Counted from the stretch's first letter, positions 8,693 to 16,407 are shown. The stretch is DNA of 16,863 bases from Tardiphaga sp. (GCA_028290325.1 JAQGJY010000308.1:1-16863); one strand, 5' to 3'. The notes: a model not told the origin generated them from the letters alone. Program-made: numbers and translations.

Positions 8693-9565
8693 TCAGCCGC
8701 GTTTCGCGCGGTCCTTGTCGTTCTGCGCCTTGATCGAATCCCGCGCTTTGGTCCAGTCGTCGTCGGACCAGTCGCGCAGCTGATAGAAATTGCCGCCCAT
8801 CGCCAGACCCTGCGCGCCGTCCATGGCGATGGTCTCGCCGGTGATCCAGTCGCAGCCGCCGGAAATCAGAAACGTCGCGACGTTCTGCAATTCTTCCATC
8901 GTGCCGACGCGCCCCATCGGATTCATCGCCTTGGTGCGCGCGCCGGCCTCGTCGCCGGGCTTGATGCGCTTGCTCATGCCTTCGGTCGGGATTTCGCCCG
9001 GCGCGATCGTGTTGAGGCGGATGCCGTATCTGCCCCATTCAACGGCCAGCGACATCGTCATCGCGTGGATCGCGGATTTGCTCATCGCGGACGGCACCAC
9101 ATAGGGGCTGCCGTTACGCACCCATGTCGTCGTGATCGAGACGACGTTGCCGCGCAGCTTTTGCGCGATCCAGCGGCGGCCGACCGCCTGCGTGACGTAG
9201 AAGGTGCCGTGCATCACGATGTTGGCGACGGCGTCGAAACCGCGCGGCGTCAGATCCTGACTGCGCGAGATGAAATTGCCGGCGGCGTTGTTGATCAGAT
9301 CGGTCAGCGGCCCGGTCTCCCAGATCGTCTCGATCATGTGGTCGACGGCCTGCGCGTCGCGGATATCGACGCCGTGCGCCACGACCTTGCCGCCATGCGC
9401 CGCCATCAACTCCTTAGCGGTCTCGTCGCAGACGATCTTGCGGCGGCCGCAGATATGGACCTCGGCGCCGAGCGTGAGGAATTTCTCGGTCATGGCGCGG
9501 CCGAGGCCGGTGCCGCCGCCGGTGACGAGAATTTTGCGGCCCTTGAGAAGATCTGGACTGAACAT
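8693..9565 (-). CDS. SDR-family oxidoreductase, 2,4-dienoyl-CoA reductase-like
   Basis: A 290-residue Rossmann-fold NAD(P)H-dependent reductase of the classical short-chain dehydrogenase/reductase superfamily. The cofactor-binding glycine motif TGGGTGLG is at 15-22 and NNAAG at 92-96. The region VVPSAMSK (156-163) aligns with the dienoyl-CoA reductase pattern VVPSASAK, with a serine (S159) four residues before the lysine (K163) instead of the usual SDR tyrosine. At the position 15 residues before that lysine, where mitochondrial dienoyl-CoA reductase has its catalytic tyrosine, this protein has W148. It may therefore act on a related enoyl-CoA-type substrate or use a different proton donor. 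The ATG at 9565 has AGGGG at 9573-9577, seven bases upstream. It diverges from the crotonase gene and precedes an acyl-CoA synthetase, consistent with acyl-CoA metabolism. Exact reaction unproven. Confidence 0.9.
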   Translation of the reverse strand: MFSPDLLKGRKILVTGGGTGLGRAMTEKFLTLGAEVHICGRRKIVCDETAKELMAAHGGKVVAHGVDIRDAQAVDHMIETIWETGPLTDLINNAAGNFISRSQDLTPRGFDAVANIVMHGTFYVTQAVGRRWIAQKLRGNVVSITTTWVRNGSPYVVPSAMSKSAIHAMTMSLAVEWGRYGIRLNTIAPGEIPTEGMSKRIKPGDEAGARTKAMNPMGRVGTMEELQNVATFLISGGCDWITGETIAMDGAQGLAMGGNFYQLRDWSDDDWTKARDSIKAQNDKDRAKRG

Positions 9566-9596
9566 GCGGTTTCCCCTGACAATTTTGTTGCGTTAA

Positions 9597-9612
9597 TTAG
9601 TTGGTTGACTAA
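9597..9612. promoter_or_regulatory. Candidate operator in divergent SDR/crotonase promoter region
   Basis: TTAGT (9597-9601) and ACTAA (9608-9612) form an inverted repeat with a six-base centre, in the AT-richer part of the 101-bp gap between two divergent genes. A TTGACT that could act as a -35 element toward the crotonase overlaps it at 9605-9610, but no good -10 lies at the right distance. Symmetry, size and location suit a TetR-type repressor controlling both genes. No such regulator gene is in the window, so the role is inferred. Confidence 0.4.
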
Positions 9613-9666
9613 AACCCGGCGAGACCCTTCTGTAAAGCGGCAAAAACAAAACCGGGAGAGACGTGG

Positions 9667-10473
9667 ATGGCTCACGAGGATCGCATCAAGGTCACGATGA
9701 CGGACGGCGTCGCCGACGTCAGGCTGGTCCGCGCGGACAAGATGAACGCGCTCGATTTCGCGATGTTCGATGCGCTGACCGCGACCTGCGACAAACTCAA
9801 GACCGAGAAGGGTTTGCGCGCCGTGGTTTTGTCCGGTGAGGGTCGGGCGTTCTGCGCCGGGCTCGATACGTCGCGTTTCGAGACGATGAAGGAGGGCAAG
9901 GGCTCGGGCCGGCTCCACAGCCTGATCGATCGCACCCGCGGCGTCGTCAACGATCCGCAATATGCCGTCTGGGGCTGGCGCGAACTGCCGGTGCCGGTGA
10001 TCGCCGCGATTCATGGCGTCGCGCTCGGCGGCGGCTTTCAACTGGCGCTCGGCGCGGACATGCGCTTCGTGACGCCCGACGCCAAGATGTCGATCCTCGA
10101 AATCAAATGGGGCCTGGTGCCGGATATGGCGGGCACGCCGATCCTCGCGCGTTTGGTGCGCGACGACATCCTGCGCGATCTCACTTTCACGGGCCGCATC
10201 TTTTCCGGCAACGAGGCCTATGAATATGGCCTTGCCACGCGGATCTGCGACGATCCGTACAAGGCGGCGCTGGAGGCGGCGCGCGAAATCGCCGGCAAGA
10301 GTCCTGACGCGATCCGCGCTGCCAAGCGTTTGCTGAACAATCTCGGCGGCGATCCCGCGCCGGCCCTGATGGCCGAATCCGTCGAGCAGCAGAAGCTGAT
10401 GGGCCAGCCGAACCAGACCGAAGCGGTGCGCGCGAATATCGAAAAACGCGCGCCACGATTCGCGGATGTCTAA
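9667..10473 (+). CDS. Crotonase (enoyl-CoA hydratase/isomerase family)
   Basis: A 268-residue crotonase-fold enzyme acting on acyl-CoA thioesters in the cytoplasm. The oxyanion-hole segments are AFCAGLD (61-67) and GVALGGGFQLALGADMR (117-133). At the position of the first catalytic glutamate of enoyl-CoA hydratase it has Q125 rather than E. The second glutamate is kept (E145), and D153 follows eight residues later. E145 and D153 match, in spacing, the glutamate and aspartate of dienoyl-CoA isomerase. This pattern argues against a plain hydratase and leaves isomerase, hydrolase or another crotonase activity open. The ATG at 9667 has GGGAG at 9654-9658, eight bases upstream. It diverges from the dienoyl-CoA-reductase-like SDR and precedes an acyl-CoA synthetase on its own strand. 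The family is certain; the reaction is not. Confidence 0.93.
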   Translation: MAHEDRIKVTMTDGVADVRLVRADKMNALDFAMFDALTATCDKLKTEKGLRAVVLSGEGRAFCAGLDTSRFETMKEGKGSGRLHSLIDRTRGVVNDPQYAVWGWRELPVPVIAAIHGVALGGGFQLALGADMRFVTPDAKMSILEIKWGLVPDMAGTPILARLVRDDILRDLTFTGRIFSGNEAYEYGLATRICDDPYKAALEAAREIAGKSPDAIRAAKRLLNNLGGDPAPALMAESVEQQKLMGQPNQTEAVRANIEKRAPRFADV

Positions 10474-10476
10474 GCT

Positions 10477-10620
10477 CGTCATTGCGAGCCGGCCGTCGGT
10501 CTGCTGTTTCTGATGATGGCCGAGCGAAGCAATCCGTCTTCAATTTTTAAGCAACAAGACTGGATTGCCTCGTCGCTTACGGTCCTTGAAGGCGGGGAAT
10601 GCGAGCTCCTCGCCGTGACG
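10477..10620 (+). repeat. REP-like palindromic repeat, copy B
   Basis: Begins with CGTCATTGCGAGC (10477-10489) three bases after the crotonase stop codon and ends with the near-inverse CTCGCCGTGACG (10609-10620). Inside is an imperfect stem in which AATCCGTCTT (10531-10540) faces AAGACTGGATT (10556-10566), with one bulged base. The order of parts matches copy A at 8603-8684, which lies in opposite orientation. It fills most of the 178-bp gap before the second acyl-CoA synthetase. Non-coding; possibly a terminator or mRNA 3'-end stabiliser. Confidence 0.75.
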
Positions 10621-10651
10621 TCTGATTTGACCTGAACAACAAGAGTCCAAA

Positions 10652-12193
10652 ATGACCGACACTCTCTTCAACGGCATCATCAGCGGCGATCGCAAGCGTG
10701 ACCACGCCACCGTCGCGGATCGCGCGGCGCGCATCGCCGGCGGCTTGCAGGCGCTCGGCGTCAAGGCCGGCGACAGCGTCTGCGTGCTGATGCGCAACGA
10801 CATCGCGTTTATCGAAGCCGCTTATGGCGTGATGACGCTCGGCGCCTATGCGGTGCCGGTGAACTGGCACTTCAAGCCGGACGAGGTGCAATACATCCTC
10901 ACCGACACCGCGACCAAAGTCCTGATCGGTCATTCGGATTTGCTCGCGCCATTGCACGGCGCGGTCCCCGCGGGCGTCACCGTCTTGAGCGTGCCGCCGC
11001 CGCCGGAAATTCTCGCGACTTACAAGATCGATCCCGATGCCTGCGCGACGCCTGCTTTCGCCGACGATCTCGACACCTGGCTGGCGCAGCAGAAGCCCTA
11101 TGACGGCCCCGCGCTGCCGCAGCCGCAGAACATGATCTACACCTCGGGCACCACCGGCCATCCGAAAGGCGTGCGTCGCAACGCGCCGACGCCGGACCAG
11201 AGCAAGAATGCCGAGGCGATGCGCGCGCTGATCTATGGCCTGAAGCCGGGCGCGCGCGCGCTGCTGCCGGGGCCGCTGTATCACTCCGCGCCGAATTCCT
11301 TCGGCCTGCGCGCCGGCAAGCTCGGTGGCGCGCTGGTGCTGCAACCGCGCTTCGATCCGGAAGACTTTCTCAAGCTCGTTCAGAATGAAAAGATCGACAC
11401 TATCTTCATGGTGCCGACGATGTTCATCCGGCTGATGAAGCTGCCGCAGGCGGTGCGCGAGAAATACGACATCTCATCGCTCAAGCACATCATCCATGCG
11501 GCGGCGCCGTGTCCGGCGGACGTCAAGCGCGCGATGATCGACTGGTGGGGGCCAATCATCTACGAATTCTACGGCTCGACCGAATCCGGCGCGGTGACCT
11601 TCGCCAATTCCGAGGACGCGCTGAAGAAACCCGGCACCGTCGGCAAGATCGCGCCCGGCGCGGAACTGAAATTCGTCGGCGATGACGGCCAGGAATTGCC
11701 GCAGGGCGAGATCGGAGAAATCTATTCGCGGATCGCGGGCAATCCGGATTTCACCTATCACAACAAGCCCGAGAAGCGCGGCGAGATCGATCGCGACGGG
11801 TTCATCACCTCGGGCGATGTCGGCTATCTCGACGCCGACGGCTATGTCTTCATCTGCGATCGCAAGCGCGACATGGTGATTTCCGGCGGCGTCAACATCT
11901 ATCCGGCCGAGATCGAGGCGGCCCTGCACGCGATCCCCGGCGTGCATGACTGCGCGGTGTTCGGGATTCCCGATGCCGAATTCGGCGAGGCGTTGATGGC
12001 GGTGGTCGAGCCGCAGCCGGGCGTCAGCTTCGACATTCCGAAGCTGCGCGCCGACTTGAAGACCGTGCTGGCGGATTACAAAGTGCCGAAACATATCGAG
12101 ATCGGCCACAATCTGCCGCGCGAGGATTCCGGCAAGATCTTCAAGCGCCGGCTCCGCGATCCGTATTGGGCCGCCGCCGGGCGGGTGATTTAA
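10652..12193 (+). CDS. Acyl-CoA synthetase (AMP-binding, second copy)
   Basis: A 513-residue ATP-dependent acid-CoA ligase of the adenylate-forming superfamily. Motifs seen are YTSGTTGHPKG (163-173), EFYGSTESG, the hinge region ITSGDVGYLDADG with DRKRDMVISGGVNIYPAEIE, and the catalytic lysine in GKIFKRR (about K495). The N-terminus is shorter than in many relatives: the usual loop before the first helix is reduced to a charged RKRDHATVADRAARIAGG stretch. It shares the C-terminal RDPYW with the first synthetase but differs elsewhere, so they are diverged paralogues rather than a recent duplication. The ATG at 10652 has only a weak AAGAG upstream. It follows the crotonase on the same strand across a palindromic repeat and may be co-transcribed with it. 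Substrate unknown. Confidence 0.94.
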   Translation: MTDTLFNGIISGDRKRDHATVADRAARIAGGLQALGVKAGDSVCVLMRNDIAFIEAAYGVMTLGAYAVPVNWHFKPDEVQYILTDTATKVLIGHSDLLAPLHGAVPAGVTVLSVPPPPEILATYKIDPDACATPAFADDLDTWLAQQKPYDGPALPQPQNMIYTSGTTGHPKGVRRNAPTPDQSKNAEAMRALIYGLKPGARALLPGPLYHSAPNSFGLRAGKLGGALVLQPRFDPEDFLKLVQNEKIDTIFMVPTMFIRLMKLPQAVREKYDISSLKHIIHAAAPCPADVKRAMIDWWGPIIYEFYGSTESGAVTFANSEDALKKPGTVGKIAPGAELKFVGDDGQELPQGEIGEIYSRIAGNPDFTYHNKPEKRGEIDRDGFITSGDVGYLDADGYVFICDRKRDMVISGGVNIYPAEIEAALHAIPGVHDCAVFGIPDAEFGEALMAVVEPQPGVSFDIPKLRADLKTVLADYKVPKHIEIGHNLPREDSGKIFKRRLRDPYWAAAGRVI

Positions 12194-12230
12194 GGCGGCT
12201 GGGGCGCTGTAGTTCGGCTTTCGAACCATC

Positions 12231-12249
12231 CTGCCCAACCCGCGGGCAG
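12231..12249. terminator. Hairpin after second acyl-CoA synthetase
   Basis: CTGCCC (12231-12236) pairs with GGGCAG (12244-12249) over a seven-base loop, about 38 bases after the acyl-CoA synthetase stop. No U-tract follows. It could separate that gene from ppc. I see no clear ppc promoter in the rest of the 130-bp gap 12194-12323. Confidence 0.3.
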
Positions 12250-12323
12250 CGCCGCCTGCGGTCTCGGCTTGCCACCGCCCTGAAAACTGGCGACTCTCCC
12301 GGTGTCCTGCCTGGAGTCTCGCC

Positions 12324-15140
12324 ATGTCATCCACCTCGTTCAAAATCGCGTCGTCCGATCCCGACCAGCAGGCCGGGCGCTACGACGAACCCTCGACGCT
12401 CGAAGGCGACGCGCGGCTGCGCGAGGACATCCGCCTGCTCGGGCGCATTCTCGGCGATACCGTGCGCGATCAAGAGGGCGCCGACGTGTTCGATCTCGTC
12501 GAGCGCATCCGCACCACCTCGATCCGCTTTCACCGCAACGATGACAGTCTCGCGCGGCGCGAGCTCGAAGCCGCGCTCGACAGCATGACGACCGCCGAGA
12601 CCGTCCGCATCGTCCGTGCCTTCAGCTATTTCTCGCACCTCGCCAATATCGCGGAAGACCAGAACAACATCCGCAACATGCGCGCCTTGCGCTCCACCAG
12701 CCTGACGCCGCCGGAAGGCACGCTGGCCGGCGCGGTGGCGCGGGCGCGCGAGGCTGGTCTGGGATCGGAGCAGCTCCGCGCCTTCTTCGGCACGGCGCTG
12801 GTCTCGCCGGTGCTCACCGCGCATCCCACGGAAGTCCGCCGCAAAAGCACGATCGATCGCGAGATGGAAATCGCCTCCTTGCTCGACCGCCGCGAGCGCA
12901 TGCAGCTCACGGCCGAGGAGGCCGAGGCGAGCGCGGAGCAGTTGCGCCGCGCGGTGTTGACGCTGTGGCAGACCAACCTGCTGCGCCGGACCAAGCTGAC
13001 CGTGCTCGACGAGGTCGCCAACGGATTGTCGTTCTACGACTACACGTTCCTGCGCGAGCTGCCGCAACTGCATTGCGCGCTGGAGGATCGCCTGAGCGAT
13101 GGCGACGAGACCCATGAGATCGGCTCGTTCCTGCGGATGGGAAGCTGGATCGGCGGCGACCGCGACGGCAATCCGTTCGTCACGGCGGACGTCCTGCGCG
13201 GCACGCTGTAGCTGCAAAGCACCCGCATCCTGCGTTTCTATCTCGACGAAACCCATGCGCTCGGCAGCGAGCTATCGATGGCGGCGCATCTCGCCGACGT
13301 GTCGGAAGAATTGCGCGTATTGGCCCAGCGCTCGCCCGATCCGTCGCCGCATCGCGTCGGCGAACCCTACCGTCTGGCGGTCTCCGGCATCTATGCGCGG
13401 CTCGCCGCCACCGCGCTGAGACTGAACATCGAGACCTCGCGGCCGCCGGTCGGCGCCGCGGCACCTTATGACAACGCGCAGGCCTTCAAGGCCGATCTCG
13501 ACGTGCTGCATCGCTCGTTGCTCGCGGATCATGCCGGCGTCATCGCGCGCGGGCGGCTGCGGCTGCTGCGCCGCGCCGTGGATGTGTTTGGCTTCCACAT
13601 GGCCAGCCTCGACATGCGGCAGAATTCAGCCGTGCATGAGCGCGTCGTTGCCGAACTGATCGACGCGGCAATTCCCGGCACGTCCTATCTCGCGCTCGGT
13701 GAGGAAGCGCGCATCGCGCTGCTGACCGGCGAATTGCACAGCACGCGGCCGCTGGCATCGTCGTTCGTGAAATACAGCGACGAGACGCTGGGCGAACTCG
13801 CGGTGATGCGCGAAGCGGCCAAGGCGCATGCGGCGTTCGGCGCGCGCGTCATTCCGCATTGCATCATCTCGATGTGCAAATCGGTGTCCGACATGCTGGA
13901 AGTGGCCGTGTTGCTCAAGGAAGTCGGGCTGGTCGATCCACGCGGCCGCAGCGCGATCAATATCGTGCCGCTGTTCGAGACCATCGAGGATTTGCAGGCC
14001 TCGGCCGGCATCATGAACCGGATGCTGTCGCTGCATGAATATCGCAAATTCGTCGATAGCCGCGGCGGCGTCCAGGAGGTGATGCTGGGCTATTCCGACA
14101 GCAACAAGGATGGTGGCTTCGTCACCTCCGGCTGGGAATTGTACAAGGCCGAGATTGGCCTGGTCGATGTGTTCACGCGGCATCATGTCCGGTTGCGGCT
14201 GTTTCATGGGCGCGGCGGCTCGGTCGGGCGCGGCGGTGGCCCGAGTTATGACGCCATCCTCGCGCAGCCCGGTGGCGCGGTCGATGGCCAGATCCGCATC
14301 ACCGAGCAGGGCGAGATCATCTCCAGCAAATATTCCAATGCCGAAGTCGGCCGCAACAATCTGGAAATCCTCGCCGCCGCGACGCTGGAGGCGAGCCTCT
14401 TGCAGCCCAAGCACAGCGCGCCGCGCACCGATTATCTCGACGCGATGGAGCAATTGTCGGCACTGGCCTTCAAGGCCTATCGCGGACTGGTCTACGAGAC
14501 CGAGGGTTTCGAGGAGTATTTCTGGGCCTCGACGGTCATCACCGAAATCTCGACGCTGAATATCGGCAGCCGTCCGGCGTCGCGCAAGAAGACCCGCAGC
14601 ATCGAGGATCTGCGCGCCATCCCATGGGTGTTCTCATGGGCGCAATGCCGGCTGATGCTGCCGGGCTGGTATGGTTTCGGCAGCGCGATCGAGGAATGGG
14701 TGGTCGATCATCCCGACAAGGGCCTGGCGTTCTTGCAGGACATGTATCGCGAGTGGCCGTTCTTCCGCATGCTCCTGTCGAACATGGACATGGTGCTGTC
14801 GAAATCGTCGATCGCGATCGCCTCGCGCTATGCTGACCTGGTGCCCGACGAGGAATTGCGCCAGCGCATCTTCCAGCGCATCCGGCGCGAGTGGCATGGC
14901 TCGATCGAGGCGGCGTTGGACATCATGGGGCACGATCGATTGCTGCAAGGCAATCCGCTGCTGGAGCGCTCGATCCGCAATCGGTTTCCGTATCTCGATC
15001 CGCTCAATCACGTGCAGGTCGAGTTGCTGAAGAAACACCGCGCCGAATTGCCCGACGGCGAAATCGCCGACGAGCAGGTGCTGCGCGGCATCCAACTGAC
15101 GATCAACGGGATCAGCGCGGGACTGCGGAACAGCGGATAG
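12324..15140 (+). pseudogene. ppc: Phosphoenolpyruvate carboxylase, interrupted by one in-frame TAG
   Basis: Ppc adds bicarbonate to phosphoenolpyruvate to make oxaloacetate, refilling the TCA cycle. Read through one stop, the frame gives 938 codons, the normal length. The ATG at 12324 has GGAG at 12313-12316, seven bases upstream. The first half contains LTAHPTEVRRKS with the catalytic histidine and GSWIGGDRDGNPFV. The second half contains LGYSDSNKDGGF, LFHGRGGSVGRGGGPSYDAI, RITEQGEIISSKYSN and the intact family C-terminus NGISAGLRNSG. Codon 296 (13209-13211) is TAG, between RGTL and LQSTRILRFYLDE, with no frame change on either side. The upstream fragment alone (295 residues) lacks most of the active site. 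The downstream fragment has an ATG at 13278 but no catalytic histidine. All other motifs are preserved, so the loss is recent, or the TAG is a sequence error or is suppressed. Confidence 0.93.
13209..13211 (+). other. In-frame amber codon inside ppc
   Basis: TAG at codon 296 of the ppc frame; the frame is identical before and after (both in the register starting at 12324). The flanking protein reads as continuous Ppc. A single C-to-T change from CAG (Gln) would create it, although the original codon cannot be known from this window. TAG is also the genuine stop of ligA (2165-2167) and of ppc (15138-15140). Confidence 0.95.
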
Positions 15141-15148
15141 CTCGCTTT

Positions 15149-15210
15149 CGTTTCCCGGACGCGTTGCGCCACACCGCCGGGGCGGCGCAGCGCAGCGCGT
15201 CCGGGAAACG
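15149..15210. terminator. Large palindrome between convergent ppc and SMP-30 genes
   Basis: CGTTTCCCGGACGCG (15149-15163) pairs perfectly with CGCGTCCGGGAAACG (15196-15210). The stem extends inward by six more pairs (one G-T) to about 21 pairs, followed by a small GC-rich inner hairpin. It fills nearly the whole 76-bp gap between two convergent stop codons, so it likely ends transcription from both sides. The size and symmetry also suit a dispersed palindromic repeat of the Bradyrhizobium group. Confidence 0.7.
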
Positions 15211-15216
15211 TACTTC

Positions 15217-16338
15217 TCAACAGAAATGCGCGCCCTGCGTTTCCACGTAGACCGCGTACAGCGACTGGCTCGCCGTCATGAACAGCCGGTTGCGCTTCTT
15301 GCCGCCGAAGCAGACGTTGGCGCAGATTTCCGGCAGCTTGATCTGGCCGATGCGTTGGCCGTCCGGCGCGAAGATGTGGACGCCGTCATAGCCTTCGCCG
15401 ACCCAGCCGGCGCCAACCCAGAGGTTGCCCTCGGTATCGACGCGCAGCCCGTCGGGGAAGCCCGATTTGCCGTCCAGCGTCATGTCGACCAGCACCTTGG
15501 CATTGGACAGCTTGGCCCCGTCGACGTCGTAGGCCCACACCACGTTTTTGGCGTTGGGATAGTGCGAGCTGCCGGTATCGCAGACATAGAGCTTCTTGTA
15601 GTCGGCGCTGAAGGCGAGGCCGTTTGGCTTGAACGCTTCGTCGGCCACCTTGCTGATCTGACCGGACTGGCCGTCGATGCGGTACACCGCCTCCTTCTGA
15701 TAGGGCGAGTTGGAGCCGGTATTGGTGCGGATGCCCTCGTAAAGGTTGATGGCGCCGTAGCCGGGATCGGTGAACCAGATCGACTTGTCGTCGGGGCGCA
15801 CCACCATGTCGTTGGGGCCGTTGAGCGGCTTGTCGCCGGCCTTGTCGGCCAGCACGGTGACGTCGCCACTGTGCTCGAAGCGTACCAGCCGCGTACGCTC
15901 CGCGCTGAGCTGGCGGCCCTCGGTGTCGAAGCTGTTGCCATTGCTCTCGTTGGACGGCTTGCGGAATTGCGGCGAGATATGGCCGTCGTCATCGAGATAG
16001 CGCAGTTGCCGGTTGTTCGGAATGTCGCTCCAGACCAAGAACTGGCCTTGCGCGTTCCATGCCGGTCCTTCCGCCCACAGGCAGCCGGTATACAGCCGCT
16101 GGATCGCGGTGTTGCCGACCTTGGCCTTGAAGCGCTTGGCATCGATGACGACAATATCGGGATCGGGATAACGCTGCGGCTCCGCACCGCGGCCGAAGTT
16201 TCGCGCCGAAGCGTCGGTGGCGATCAAGGCGCCGGCAGCGACCGTGGCGGCGCCGCGCAGCAGGCCGCGGCGATCGATCGTGCGCGATGTTGCGAGGTTG
16301 GATGGGGCCGCGTCGTGCATGTCAGGCTGAATGGGCAT
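15217..16338 (-). CDS. Tat-exported SMP-30/gluconolactonase-family protein
   Basis: A six-bladed beta-propeller protein of the SMP-30/gluconolactonase/LRE family (373 residues), which contains metal-dependent lactonases. A twin-arginine signal is seen: DRRGLLRGA (22-30, RR at 23-24), a hydrophobic stretch (about 31-41) and a likely cleavage site after ASA (43-45), so the folded protein should be exported to the periplasm. Likely metal ligands by comparison with regucalcin are E90 (WAEGPAW), N239 (KPNGLAFS) and D296 (FPDGLRVD), with N176 (NGPNDM) as a substrate-side residue. The ATG at 16338 has GGAGG at 16344-16348, five bases upstream. The protein ends in an unpaired-looking GAHFC. It is convergent with ppc. 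A sugar-lactone or other lactone substrate is plausible but not shown. Confidence 0.92.
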   Translation of the reverse strand: MPIQPDMHDAAPSNLATSRTIDRRGLLRGAATVAAGALIATDASARNFGRGAEPQRYPDPDIVVIDAKRFKAKVGNTAIQRLYTGCLWAEGPAWNAQGQFLVWSDIPNNRQLRYLDDDGHISPQFRKPSNESNGNSFDTEGRQLSAERTRLVRFEHSGDVTVLADKAGDKPLNGPNDMVVRPDDKSIWFTDPGYGAINLYEGIRTNTGSNSPYQKEAVYRIDGQSGQISKVADEAFKPNGLAFSADYKKLYVCDTGSSHYPNAKNVVWAYDVDGAKLSNAKVLVDMTLDGKSGFPDGLRVDTEGNLWVGAGWVGEGYDGVHIFAPDGQRIGQIKLPEICANVCFGGKKRNRLFMTASQSLYAVYVETQGAHFC

Positions 16339-16380
16339 CTCGTCCTCCCGGCTTCTCTGGTTGTCCAGTGATTGCGGGGG

Positions 16381-16407
16381 GATTTAAATACCGCTGCGCG
16401 CACAGCG
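16381..16407 (-). promoter_or_regulatory. AT-rich patch and small inverted repeat upstream of SMP-30 gene
   Basis: An AT-rich GATTTAAATA (16381-16390) next to CGCTG (16392-16396) and CAGCG (16403-16407), an inverted repeat with a six-base gap. On the minus strand, TATTTA here could be a -10 element about 45 bases before the SMP-30 start, but no good -35 is seen at the expected distance. Low confidence. Confidence 0.25.

Noticed and set aside
8603..10620. CRISPR array or insertion sequence from the repeated elements
   Set aside because: There are only two copies 1.9 kb apart in opposite orientation, with no spacers, no transposase and no target duplication visible.
13209..13211. Genome-wide TAG recoding (for example pyrrolysine) as the reason for the ppc amber codon
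   Set aside because: TAG ends ligA and ppc at their normal family lengths, and no pyl-type gene is in the window. Ppc is not a known pyrrolysine protein.
12327..13256. 309-codon minus-strand open frame over the first part of ppc
   Set aside because: It is antisense to strongly conserved Ppc motifs and shows no motif of its own.
13278..15140. Separate functional gene starting after the ppc amber codon
   Set aside because: The Met at 13278 has no ribosome-binding site and corresponds to an internal Ppc residue. A protein from here would lack the catalytic histidine domain.
15226..16371. 381-codon plus-strand open frame antisense to the SMP-30 gene
   Set aside because: The opposite strand encodes a clear SMP-30 protein with Tat signal and metal ligands. 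The plus-strand product is Val/Ala/Asp-rich and has no domain.
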